From Actinobacteria bacterium HGW-Actinobacteria-1 (GTDB lineage Bacteria; Actinomycetota; Coriobacteriia; Anaerosomatales; Anaerosomataceae): a stretch of DNA of 45,712 nucleotides. The DNA lies in the NCBI GenBank assembly GCA_002841355.1, contig PHFB01000014.1, positions 1 through 45,712 on the forward strand, in the 5' to 3' direction. Shown here piece by piece: positions 32,907-41,033 of the stretch (its first letter is position 1; every line of letters begins with the position of its first letter). The notes under the pieces were generated by a model, which did not search any database, was not told the DNA's origin, and saw only the letters and a list, made by a program, of their open reading frames with translations. The position numbers were made by a program, and so were the translations under genes.

Positions 32907-34223
32907 CTACACGCGCTTCCTGCGAGCCAACCACGCGCCGCCGCCGACGAGGGTCAGACCGCCCGCCGCGGCAAGCACCGGCCACAGCGCGCCGCTCCCG
33001 TCGGCAACTGGAGGAACGGCTGCCGCCGCAGACGCGGTCGACTCAGCGTCAACGACCAGCGTCGGTGCCTGGGTCGCTGGCACTGTGGCGGATGCATCGG
33101 CCGAAGCAGTCTCGGCAATCGCTTCCTCCGAGAGAGTCCCACCGCCACTCCAGAAGCTCCCCGGGTCGGTCGGTCGTTCAGGAACAGGGGCGATATCGAT
33201 GTAGCCGACGGACGCGTACGAGTCGGTGACGGGTTGAGTTGTGATCGCCTGCGAGAACCACACGCGACTGCCGTCGACCTCGCCGACGAGTCCTGCTTCA
33301 ACGTAGGGATACACGAGTTCCGACTCGCCACTGCTCAGGTCCATCACGGCGACGCGGTAGTTCGGATACTCCTTCGATGAGCGCTGGCTCCACGCGATGT
33401 AGCGACCTGACGTTCTCGAGGAGGACATGTAGTGATAGGCGTCCTCTGCCCCTAGAAGCTTCGTGGCTGAGCTGCTCGCCGGACTCCAGAGATACAGCGC
33501 CGAGCGGTACCCCGGGCCCTCGCCTTCAACAAGGACACCTGCGGCTGAGATCGAACACGCAACCGGACTGAACTCGGGAATCGTCGTGTACCGATGCTCA
33601 CCGGTGCGAGCGTTGAGCACGTGCACCGAGGAGGCGAGGGTGTCTCCGGACGGCTCGATCCAGGCGATGCTTTCGCCGTCAGCAGCCAGAGAGTGGTACG
33701 CGCTGGAGGCAGCGTAGGTGGTTTCGAGGGCAGTATCGACGTCGTAGACGTGGAGAAGGGAATCTGTCCATGCGACGAGGCCCGTTCCGCAGACGGGTGC
33801 GCACGTGTTGCCGACGCTGTCGATTCCCGAAGCCAGAACGGAACGTGTGCTCGACGAGATCTCGAACAGCTCAATCGACACCGGACCAGGAAGCACAGGA
33901 GCAGACGCGTAGACAACGAACCCGTCACCAACGTCGTAATCCAGGTGGTTGTCCATGCCTGGATCGATGTCGACGATCTCCCGCGTACGCGTGTCGTACA
34001 GCAGCACCCGGGACGGCCCGGTGATGTACTCCGAATCGTTCAGCCACTGGATATCGGATTCGCTCCACACAGCCCATGACCCGCTGGCACGCACATGTCC
34101 TTTGGCAGTGGAGCTCGTCCGGATGACGTGGGTCGAATAGGTGGAGGTCTGAGCCACCGCGCGGGGCGCAAACAACAAGAAGGTCGCGCACACTAGCACC
34201 ACAGCAGCTCTACCGCTACGCAT
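32907..34223 (-). CDS. Secreted beta-propeller-like protein with C-terminal membrane anchor
   Basis: 438 residues from the ATG at 34223 with GGGGGG 4-5 bases upstream; the longer in-frame start is rejected. A signal peptide (AAVVLVCATFLLFAPRAVAQT) leads into repeats of about 45-50 residues containing 'ASGSWAVWSE', 'GDGFVVYAS', 'GTGLVAWTD', 'DGESIAWIE' and 'TSGRYIAWSQ'. These alternate with 'lyDtrTre' strands, a propeller of probably six or seven blades. A low-complexity Ala/Thr/Ser-rich linker (about 365-410) precedes a membrane helix and an ARRKRV tail. This looks like a sorting-type anchor, but no LPxTG motif is present. Binding partner unknown. A 6-bp inverted repeat (GTGTAG/CTACAC, 32893-32912) spans its stop codon. 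Confidence 0.75.
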   Translation of the reverse strand: MRSGRAAVVLVCATFLLFAPRAVAQTSTYSTHVIRTSSTAKGHVRASGSWAVWSESDIQWLNDSEYITGPSRVLLYDTRTREIVDIDPGMDNHLDYDVGDGFVVYASAPVLPGPVSIELFEISSSTRSVLASGIDSVGNTCAPVCGTGLVAWTDSLLHVYDVDTALETTYAASSAYHSLAADGESIAWIEPSGDTLASSVHVLNARTGEHRYTTIPEFSPVACSISAAGVLVEGEGPGYRSALYLWSPASSSATKLLGAEDAYHYMSSSRTSGRYIAWSQRSSKEYPNYRVAVMDLSSGESELVYPYVEAGLVGEVDGSRVWFSQAITTQPVTDSYASVGYIDIAPVPERPTDPGSFWSGGGTLSEEAIAETASADASATVPATQAPTLVVDAESTASAAAAVPPVADGSGALWPVLAAAGGLTLVGGGAWLARRKRV

Positions 34224-34339
34224 GAATCCCCCCTGAATCCCGTGAAACCGCCCCCTGAATAGAGTAACACCACGCATCGGCATGTGATTGAACCGGGCAA
34301 GTGTGTGGGTATCAACAGAGTTCATTCGGGGGCGAGTTG

Positions 34340-35875
34340 ATGGTGAAGACAGCAACCGCCCAGCGTGTCGTGCTGATCGAGGCCGGCTCACCGGGCCTGA
34401 ACATCTATTCTCACGTTGCGATGGGACGCGGGGTGCCGCTCCTCGCCACCGTCCTCGGCAATCAAGGATTCCAAGTCGCCGCTTTCGTGGAGGACATCTC
34501 CGGCCAGGATTCGATCGCGTGGGACGTTGTCGCCTCGGCGGACGTCGTAGGGTTCTCGGCGATCACATGCACGCTCACGCGCACCGCCGAACTCGTACGC
34601 GAGACGCGTCACCACAACCCCGGGGCAACGATCGTGATGGGCGGACCGGAGCCGACATGTGCGCCGCAGCGCGCGTTCGAGGCAGGTGCCGACTACGTCA
34701 TCCTCGGCGAGGCTGAGTTCTCGCTGCCGGAGTTTCTGCGCGCGCTGCACGATGACCCCGCCGCTATACGAGAAGTCCCCGGGATCGTCTGGCGCCAGGA
34801 CGGCGAATTGCGCTTCGGCCCGCCGCCCCGGCAGCTCACAGCCGATGAGATCTCCGAGCTGCCGCTCATCGACATGACGCTCGTGCACCAGGCCGAGAAG
34901 CGCACCGTTGGCCTGGTCTGGCGTTCACGCGGGTGCCCAGAACGCTGCGAATTCTGCGAGGTTCACGAGATCTGGCCCCGCTACACCCTGCGAGACGAGC
35001 AGACGAGCGTCGAGGAACTCCTCCGCTGTCAGGAGGAGGGCGTCGGCGGGAGCTTCCTCATCGATGACAACTCCGCTGCGAACAAGCCGTCGTTCAAACG
35101 CTTCCTCGAAGGCGCGATCGCCCGCGGGGCTGCTCGGCCACTCACGCTGCAGCTCAGGGCCGACGCGTTCTTCGACAAGCACGGACGGCTCGACAAGGAA
35201 CTCTTGCGGCTGCTCCGCGACCTGAGTCCTGTCACCACCGTCTGCGTCGGCGTGGAATCTGCCGAAAACAGCGACCTTGCGGCCATCGGCAAACGAACGA
35301 CTGCGGAGGTGACCGCGCGCGCATTGGCGGCCGTTCGCAAGTACGGCCTGCTCGTGCACGGAATGTTCATCGCCTTTGGCAGCGACACAGCCGAGACGCT
35401 CAAGCGAAACGGGGAGTTCGCGCGGAAGTACGTGACGTCGCTTCAGTACCTCTTCGAAGCTCCGCTGCCGGGCACGAAGAGCACTGCGCGTCACGAGGAT
35501 GCGGGTCGCGTGCTCTTCCACGACATCCCCGAGCTGAAGTACGTGGACGGGATGCATGTAGCGATCCGTCCGGAGCACATGGCCGCGTGTCAGATGCAGG
35601 AGATCGTGACCGCCGAGTACCGCAAGTTCTACTCCCGGGTACGCATCGTGCGGGCATTCGTCAACGGGCTGTTCGTCCGTCACCGCCGCCTGGGTCCGGG
35701 CATCCGCCGGTACCTCAAGTCACTCCCCTTGCGACGCCGGGTTCGCGAATGGGCATGGCTTCACCTGGAGTTCAAGTTCGCGCCCTGGGCGGTACTGCGC
35801 GTCGGCCGTGAACGGGTGACGGCCTTTCTCAAGGACGCGGAGTACCTGATGTACCTGCGCAGACTGGACGGCTAA
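34340..35875 (+). CDS. Radical SAM protein with N-terminal B12-binding-like domain
   Basis: 511 residues from the ATG at 34340, with GGGGGCGAG about 3-7 bases upstream. The first 150 residues form a cobalamin-binding-like Rossmann domain (VVLIEAGSPG, VVGFSAITCTLT, IVMGGPEPT, ADYVILGEAE). The usual DxHxxG cobalamin ligand motif is not visible, as in many members of this class. The radical SAM core has Cys-x3-Cys-x2-Cys in SRGCPERCEFCEV and a LIDDN strand. A C-terminal domain (about 360-511) resembles the DUF4070-type tails of HpnP/BchE-like enzymes. Such proteins methylate or rearrange unreactive carbons. No pathway genes adjoin it, so the substrate is open. Confidence 0.88.
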   Translation: MVKTATAQRVVLIEAGSPGLNIYSHVAMGRGVPLLATVLGNQGFQVAAFVEDISGQDSIAWDVVASADVVGFSAITCTLTRTAELVRETRHHNPGATIVMGGPEPTCAPQRAFEAGADYVILGEAEFSLPEFLRALHDDPAAIREVPGIVWRQDGELRFGPPPRQLTADEISELPLIDMTLVHQAEKRTVGLVWRSRGCPERCEFCEVHEIWPRYTLRDEQTSVEELLRCQEEGVGGSFLIDDNSAANKPSFKRFLEGAIARGAARPLTLQLRADAFFDKHGRLDKELLRLLRDLSPVTTVCVGVESAENSDLAAIGKRTTAEVTARALAAVRKYGLLVHGMFIAFGSDTAETLKRNGEFARKYVTSLQYLFEAPLPGTKSTARHEDAGRVLFHDIPELKYVDGMHVAIRPEHMAACQMQEIVTAEYRKFYSRVRIVRAFVNGLFVRHRRLGPGIRRYLKSLPLRRRVREWAWLHLEFKFAPWAVLRVGRERVTAFLKDAEYLMYLRRLDG

Positions 35876-35879
35876 CTGG

Positions 35880-38084
35880 CTAACGCCCCGAGACGCCTCC
35901 GGTCCCGGGTTCGTCATCGCAAACCGGAGCGGTCAACGCGAACGTGAACAGGAAGGTGGAGCCCTTTCCCTTCGTGCTCGCAAGCGTTACGTCGCCGCCC
36001 AGGAGACGGGCCAGCCTGCGTGAGATCGGGAGTCCGAGTCCCGTCCCACCGAGCGGGTTGTCGCCGGGACGGCCCATGCTCTTGAACTCGTCGAAGACTT
36101 CCTCGAGGCGGGACTTCGCGATACCGACACCCGTGTCGGTCACCGTCACGCGCGCGAGCCCGTCCGCAGAATCGAGGTCTATCTTCACGCTGCCGGTCTC
36201 GGTGAACTTCACGGCGTTGCTGAAGAGGTTGAGCAGCACCTGCTGTACGCGATCTTCATCGGTGTGCACCACGAGACCGGCGTCAGGCACGTGGACGTCC
36301 AGGGCGAGTCCCTGGCTCTTGGCCATCGGAGCCATGATCTCCACTGCCGAGCGAACGAGTTCGGCCATGTCGAACTCATCGACCTCGATCGGCATCGCGC
36401 CAGCCTCGATCTTCTCAAGGTCGAGCACATCGTTCACGAGTGCCAGAAGATGGTTCCCCGATCGCACGATCATGCCCAGCTGCCGCTCCTGCTCATCGTT
36501 GATGGGGCCGGCAAGTCGCGACAGGATGATGTTCCCGAAACCCAGTATCGAGTTCAGTGGCGTTCGCAGCTCATGGCTCATATTCGCCAGGAAGCTCGAT
36601 TTCGCATGACTCGCCGCCTCGGCAGCCTCGGCCGCTACACGGAGCCGCGCCGCCTCCTTCGACTCGGAGATGTCGATCATGACACCCACGAGCCGGACGC
36701 TCCCGGATTCGTCCGCGTGCACCGAGACAACGTCTTCGATCCACACGATCTCCCCATCCGCCCGCACCGCGCGATACTCAAGGTTGTGGTCCCGACCGCG
36801 TGACGTCGCGGTCATGCAAGCGGTCACTGCCGCCTCCCGGTCGTCTGGATGGAGCGACTGGGCCCACGAATCGAGTGTGGTCCACGCGCTCGGTGCATAG
36901 CCGAGCAACCGCTCAAGCTGCGGCCCAACGTACAGGAAGCGGTCCGAGTCCATGTCGTACTCCCACGGCACGGCCCGCAGTGACTCGACCAGAAAGCGGT
37001 ACTGCCTCGCCGAAGTCGCGAGATCTTGCTCGCGCCGCTTGACCGCACTGGTCATGTCGTTCAACGCAGACCCGAGTTTGCTGAGCTCGATCTGCTGGTA
37101 ATCCGCCGAGGCCTCATCGTACTCGCCATGCGCAACCTTATCGGCATGTCTCGCGAGTTCGCTGATTGGCTGCGCCAGGCGCTGCGAGAACGCGGCCGCA
37201 AGCGTGAGGGCGAACACCGCAGCGAGCACGATCAGCAGCATGACGACGTACTGCGTGCCGAGAATCGCCTGTTGCACCTGCTCCCAGGGTTGCGTAGCAA
37301 GCGCCACCCAGCCGACCTGTCCGATCATGTGCGCCGCACCGAGATACTCAACGCCCTGCCAGGTGTATCGACCCTGCGCCTCGGGAGCACCCGTGAGGAC
37401 TTCATCTACGATACCGATGCTGCGCATGTTCGGACGCTGGATAGCGACCGCTGCTTCGGGGTAGTAGATCGGGACACCGTTGCCATCGAGCACGATCGGC
37501 AGTACCGATGACGCATCCAGCGCGGTGAAGTCCAGCATCCTGGGAAGCATCACGTTGACGACCATCGCGCCGCTCCGAAGCGGCGCGACGTACGAAAGAG
37601 ACGACTCGCCCGTGATCGGAGAGAGGTACACGTTCGACCACACGGGCTCGCCGGTTGCGTAGGCCCTGGCGACCGAGACATCCCTGGATCGATCGAGACC
37701 CACGAAGTCCGCGCCCTGCATGCCTGTGCTCGTCTCAAGCGCGGCAGCCTGAACGATTCCGGCATCGTCGAGCAGAAGTATCGACTCCACTTCCGGAATG
37801 CCGTCGATCAGATTCAACCAGTGGTCCTCGGGGTCCTCGGAAGCTAGAACCTCCTCGTAACCCTGATCCAAGTACGGCGCGACGACGGCCTTTGGCACTT
37901 CGAGCGACTGTCCGATCTGAGCGACGAGGGACCTCGCGTTCAGGTCGTTCGACCTGGCGATCTGATCGGCCAGGAGTCCTCTCACGAAGATGACCGATAC
38001 GGCCCCGACGATGATGAGCGGCAGCAGCGCAGCCAAGAGCAGCCGTCGCGTCAGGGCGGAGCGGAATGAATGCGATCGCCACAT
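35880..38084 (-). CDS. Sensor histidine kinase, dCache-HAMP-PAS-HisKA-HATPase
   Basis: 734 residues. Membrane helices at about 14-36 and 277-299 enclose an extracytoplasmic dCache-like sensor (about 40-275). HAMP (about 300-355) follows, then PAS plus PAC (about 362-472; YVGPQLERLLGYAP, WIEDVVSVHADESGSVRLVGVMIDISE) and HisKA with His504 (MSHELRTPLNS). The HATPase shows NLFSNAVKFTE, DTGVGI and GTGLGLPISRRL. The start is 2 bp from the stop of the upstream substrate-binding lipoprotein gene, so both are one operon. No receiver domain or response regulator is nearby. The binding protein could present ligand to the kinase's outer domain; this is inference. Confidence 0.93.
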   Translation of the reverse strand: MWRSHSFRSALTRRLLLAALLPLIIVGAVSVIFVRGLLADQIARSNDLNARSLVAQIGQSLEVPKAVVAPYLDQGYEEVLASEDPEDHWLNLIDGIPEVESILLLDDAGIVQAAALETSTGMQGADFVGLDRSRDVSVARAYATGEPVWSNVYLSPITGESSLSYVAPLRSGAMVVNVMLPRMLDFTALDASSVLPIVLDGNGVPIYYPEAAVAIQRPNMRSIGIVDEVLTGAPEAQGRYTWQGVEYLGAAHMIGQVGWVALATQPWEQVQQAILGTQYVVMLLIVLAAVFALTLAAAFSQRLAQPISELARHADKVAHGEYDEASADYQQIELSKLGSALNDMTSAVKRREQDLATSARQYRFLVESLRAVPWEYDMDSDRFLYVGPQLERLLGYAPSAWTTLDSWAQSLHPDDREAAVTACMTATSRGRDHNLEYRAVRADGEIVWIEDVVSVHADESGSVRLVGVMIDISESKEAARLRVAAEAAEAASHAKSSFLANMSHELRTPLNSILGFGNIILSRLAGPINDEQERQLGMIVRSGNHLLALVNDVLDLEKIEAGAMPIEVDEFDMAELVRSAVEIMAPMAKSQGLALDVHVPDAGLVVHTDEDRVQQVLLNLFSNAVKFTETGSVKIDLDSADGLARVTVTDTGVGIAKSRLEEVFDEFKSMGRPGDNPLGGTGLGLPISRRLARLLGGDVTLASTKGKGSTFLFTFALTAPVCDDEPGTGGVSGR

Positions 38085-38086
38085 GC

Positions 38087-39217
38087 TTACTCGGCCCTTA
38101 CGAAGACGCCGTCACGGATGGTCATAAGGAAGTACTCGCGCTCGACATCGCCGGTCGCATCGAGCTTCACGACACCCTGGACGGCGTCGTACGAGCGTAG
38201 CGCATCAAGCCTCGCCTTCAAGGCGGTTCGCGTTGGATCGCCTTTGAGCTGAGAGATGACGAGTCGGGTCGCATCGTACGCGTGAACCGAGGCGAAACCC
38301 GCCTCGTACCCGAACCGGTCCCGGAAGCGCTTGGCGAAATCCTGGTACCCCGGAGCGGTCGATTCCCGATCGAACGTGTTGAGGAACATCATGCCTTCCA
38401 CCGCACGTCCTCCGTAGCCAATCACCACCTCGGTCGCGGACCACTCGCTTGTGATGAGGTGGTCCTCCAACCCGCCTTCCCTCAGAAGCGTCGCAAGTCG
38501 AGCTGTGTCGAGCGCGTTGGCAAGAACGAAGACGCATTGCGGATCAGTCGCAAGCGCGCGATCGACCGCGATGTCATAGGTGTCGAGCGCTCCCGACATG
38601 ATGGTCTCGGATGCAACCACGCTACCACCGAGACGTGTGAACTCCTCGGTGAAGTTCCGCGCCCAGGTCTCGGTGTGCGCCCGGTTCGCAAGGTCGTAGA
38701 TCATCGCGACCCGCTTGTGACCCAGCTGGTCGCGAACGACGGCCGCCAGCTTCCGTGCCGCGCTTGAGTTGTCGGGATAGAGGCGGTAGAACCAGTCCTT
38801 CTTGCCGGTGAGAGCATCGGTGCTCGTCGTCGGGCTCACAAGCGGCACGCCGAGCTCATCGGCCAGCGGCGCGACCGCTACCGCGATGCCGCTCGTCATC
38901 GGCCCGACAACGGCCACCGCGCCTGCCGACTCGAGCGCCTTGAACGCGTCTGCCGCCCGCGTGGCGTCCTGCGCATCGTCCGCCGGCAGCAGCTCCAGCC
39001 GGTGGCCATCGATGCCACCCGCGAGGTCAGCCTCTTCAACGGCAAGGAGCGCGCCGTCGCGCCCCGCGCTGCCCAAGTCGGAGGTGCGTCCAGAGAGTCC
39101 GCCGAGGTAGCCGATCACGATGGGGTCGGTGCCAGAGGTGCAACCGGATACGGCGAGGCATACGAGAAGGACGGGTGTGACTACCAGCAAGACTCGGGCG
39201 CGCGTTGTCTGCCGCAT
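38087..39217 (-). CDS. Substrate-binding lipoprotein, Leu/Ile/Val-binding-protein family
   Basis: 376 residues from the ATG at 39217; further in-frame starts lie upstream, but this one puts a normal lipoprotein signal (RARVLLVVTPVLLVCLAVSGC) at the N-terminus. The body is a type I periplasmic-binding fold: IVIGYLGGLSGRTSDLGSAGRDGALLAVEEA, AVVGPMTSGIAVAVAPLADELGVPLVSPT, VAMIYDLANRAHTETWARNF and FASVHAYDATRLV. The family binds branched-chain and other amino acids, amides or aromatic acids. There is no ABC permease or ATPase gene here. It is co-transcribed with a histidine kinase, suggesting a sensory rather than an uptake role. Divergent from the heliorhodopsin gene. Confidence 0.9.
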   Translation of the reverse strand: MRQTTRARVLLVVTPVLLVCLAVSGCTSGTDPIVIGYLGGLSGRTSDLGSAGRDGALLAVEEADLAGGIDGHRLELLPADDAQDATRAADAFKALESAGAVAVVGPMTSGIAVAVAPLADELGVPLVSPTTSTDALTGKKDWFYRLYPDNSSAARKLAAVVRDQLGHKRVAMIYDLANRAHTETWARNFTEEFTRLGGSVVASETIMSGALDTYDIAVDRALATDPQCVFVLANALDTARLATLLREGGLEDHLITSEWSATEVVIGYGGRAVEGMMFLNTFDRESTAPGYQDFAKRFRDRFGYEAGFASVHAYDATRLVISQLKGDPTRTALKARLDALRSYDAVQGVVKLDATGDVEREYFLMTIRDGVFVRAE

Positions 39218-39269
39218 TCGAATGCCTATCGCCGGGGACGAGAGTTGCATACTCGTACACCCAATGTAG

Positions 39270-39286
39270 GCGTGTTCCCGACACGC
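39270..39286. promoter_or_regulatory. Palindrome GCGTGT-N5-ACACGC in the lipoprotein/heliorhodopsin spacer
   Basis: A perfect 6+6 palindrome, GCGTGT (39270-39275) and ACACGC (39281-39286), sits in the 160-bp region between the divergent starts at 39217 and 39378. It is a candidate operator for joint control; a simple hairpin is the alternative. Confidence 0.35.
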
Positions 39287-39377
39287 GGCAAGGAATCGAC
39301 GACGAGCGGAGCGCGAACGGGTATCAACTATCATCACGCACGATTACTAGGCTCCTGACAGAGCGCTGGGGGGCATC

Positions 39378-40136
39378 ATGACCGACGAAACCCGCTTCAA
39401 GCGACTACGGCTGTACAACCTCGTGATGGGACTCTTCCATCTGGGACAGGGCATCGCCATCGCTGCGCTGTCGAACGACTTCAAGCTGCCGGTGACCGCC
39501 ACGCTCATGCAGGGACCTCCGGGCACTCCGCCTGGAGTTCCGACCACGCTCTTCGAGATCCCGCTTGGTTGGGCGGTGGCGACGTTCGTGTTCCTCTCGG
39601 CGTTGGCGCACTTCATCATCGCGTCGCCTTTGGCATTTGATTGGTACGTGAAGAACCTCAGGCGGCAGCGCAACTACGCGCGCTGGATCGAGTATTCGGT
39701 CTCCTCCACGCTCATGGTCATACTCATCGGTTTGCTGCCGGGCATCTTCGATATCGCCGCGATCATCGGTATCGCCGGTGCGAACGTGTCGATGATCCTC
39801 TTCGGCCTGCTGATGGAGCACTACGAGACCCCGGGCACGCCGAACTGGATGTCCTACATCTTCGGATGCATCACCGGCGCGGTCCCATGGATCGCGATCG
39901 CCGTCTACCTCTGGGCCCCCGGTCAGGTCGCCGAGCCACCGGCATTCGTCTACTGGATCTTCTTCTCGATGTTCGTGTTCTTCATGAGCTTCGCGCTCAA
40001 CATGGTGTTGCAGTACAAGAAGATCGGCCCGTGGAAGGATTACCTCTTCGGCGAGGCGGCCTACATCCTGCTTAGCCTGACCGCCAAGTCGCTGCTCGCA
40101 TGGCTGGTCTTCGCGAACACCCTGATTCCCACATAG
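39378..40136 (+). CDS. Heliorhodopsin
   Basis: 252 residues with seven hydrophobic helices; GGGGGG lies 4 bases before the ATG. Family landmarks are all present. His21 is in LFHLGQG, helix A. His78 is in ALAHFI, helix B. The counterion Glu105 is in ARWIEYSVSST, helix C. The retinal-binding Schiff-base Lys237 is in SLTAKSLLAWLVFANTL, helix G. These match the well-known residues of the founding heliorhodopsin 48C12 with small offsets. Family members sit with inverted topology (N-terminus inside), have slow photocycles and generally do not pump ions, so a light-sensor role is favoured. The gene is divergent from the lipoprotein/kinase operon and ends 7 bp from a convergent nitroreductase. No retinal-biosynthesis gene is in the window. 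Confidence 0.96.
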   Translation: MTDETRFKRLRLYNLVMGLFHLGQGIAIAALSNDFKLPVTATLMQGPPGTPPGVPTTLFEIPLGWAVATFVFLSALAHFIIASPLAFDWYVKNLRRQRNYARWIEYSVSSTLMVILIGLLPGIFDIAAIIGIAGANVSMILFGLLMEHYETPGTPNWMSYIFGCITGAVPWIAIAVYLWAPGQVAEPPAFVYWIFFSMFVFFMSFALNMVLQYKKIGPWKDYLFGEAAYILLSLTAKSLLAWLVFANTLIPT

Positions 40137-40143
40137 ACAGACG

Positions 40144-40914
40144 CTACGTGGGCTCCGCTGAGCACCAGCGATCGAGCCACCAGCGAACGGAACGGTTCAT
40201 CTCGGCCATGTAGGTCGGGGTGAACTTCCGTTTGTAGACCTGCTGTCCGAAGTTGGCGACTCCGGGACCGAAGCCATGCGGCGAGTGCATCTCGCCCTGC
40301 TCCACTGACACTTCGGCCAGCTCGACGTCGGTCAGCCGGTGGTAGCGGTTCTCGTGCACCACATGCCTCGTGTAGTGCGGGGTCGGCTCACGCTTCGCGG
40401 CGGGATGTCCGAAACACAGCATCGCGATCGGCAGCGTGTGCTGCGGCAAGCCGAGCAGCTCCGCGTGGATCTCACCGTTCTCGAGCACGTCGCCGATGTA
40501 GCACGAGCCGATGCCGAGCGACTCGGCGGCTACCACTGCGTTCTGCGCCGCGATGAGCGCGTCCGAGCATGCCATCATGAGGTCACCGACGTCGGGCGTG
40601 GCACGATGGTCGACGCCCTCGACCTCCTCGGCATGGGAGAAGCGGAACAGGTCGATCCACTTCTGCATATCGGCCACGAAGATGAGCACCCACGGCGCCT
40701 TCGCAATGAACGGCTGATCGTCGCAGGTCTCGGCGAGGCGGTCTTTGAGCGTCTGGTCGGTCACTTCGATGATCGAGTAGAGCATCATGTTGCCCGCAGT
40801 CGGTGCGCGCATCGTGCTGTGGAGGATGGCAGCCTTCTCGGCATCGGTGATGGGGATCTCGGCGTAGGTGCGTGTCGAGAAGCGTGCGTCGAGCAGGTCC
40901 AGCGTGGGGTTCAT
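40144..40914 (-). CDS. FMN-dependent nitroreductase-family oxidoreductase
   Basis: 256 residues from the ATG at 40914 (weak GGA upstream); an extension to 40974 is in frame but lacks a site. Nitroreductase-fold motifs: LLDARFSTRTYAEIPI (FMN-phosphate Arg/Ser), MRAPTAGNMMLYSIIEVTD, ALIAAQNAVVAAESLGIGSCYIGD, and LPIAMLCFGHPA near the C-terminus of the core. A 60-residue tail extends the fold. It should reduce nitro, quinone or similar substrates with NAD(P)H; the true substrate is unknown. It is the second nitroreductase-type gene in the window and is convergent with the heliorhodopsin gene, 7 bp apart. Confidence 0.88.
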   Translation of the reverse strand: MNPTLDLLDARFSTRTYAEIPITDAEKAAILHSTMRAPTAGNMMLYSIIEVTDQTLKDRLAETCDDQPFIAKAPWVLIFVADMQKWIDLFRFSHAEEVEGVDHRATPDVGDLMMACSDALIAAQNAVVAAESLGIGSCYIGDVLENGEIHAELLGLPQHTLPIAMLCFGHPAAKREPTPHYTRHVVHENRYHRLTDVELAEVSVEQGEMHSPHGFGPGVANFGQQVYKRKFTPTYMAEMNRSVRWWLDRWCSAEPT

Positions 40915-40981
40915 GGCGATTCCAATCGACCGGGTGACCCGAGTATACGCGGATGGGCCGTCCACGCCGCTCACACGAAAG

Positions 40982-41013
40982 CGACCCCGGCACCCATGTG
41001 GATGTCGGGGTCG
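40982..41013 (-). terminator. Probable terminator of the TPM-pspA operon
   Basis: CGACCCCGGCACCC (40982-40995) pairs with GGATGTCGGGGTCG (41000-41013), 14 bp with one mismatch and one G-U, loop of 4. It is 20 bp past the pspA stop on the minus strand, followed by CTTTCG, a weak T tract. Confidence 0.65.
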
Positions 41014-41033
41014 TGGGATGTGCTGATCGGGCG

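Noticed and set aside
33000-33050. LPxTG sorting signal in the second propeller protein
   Set aside because: The C-terminus has a hydrophobic helix and basic tail, but no LPxTG-like pentapeptide before it; described as a membrane anchor instead.
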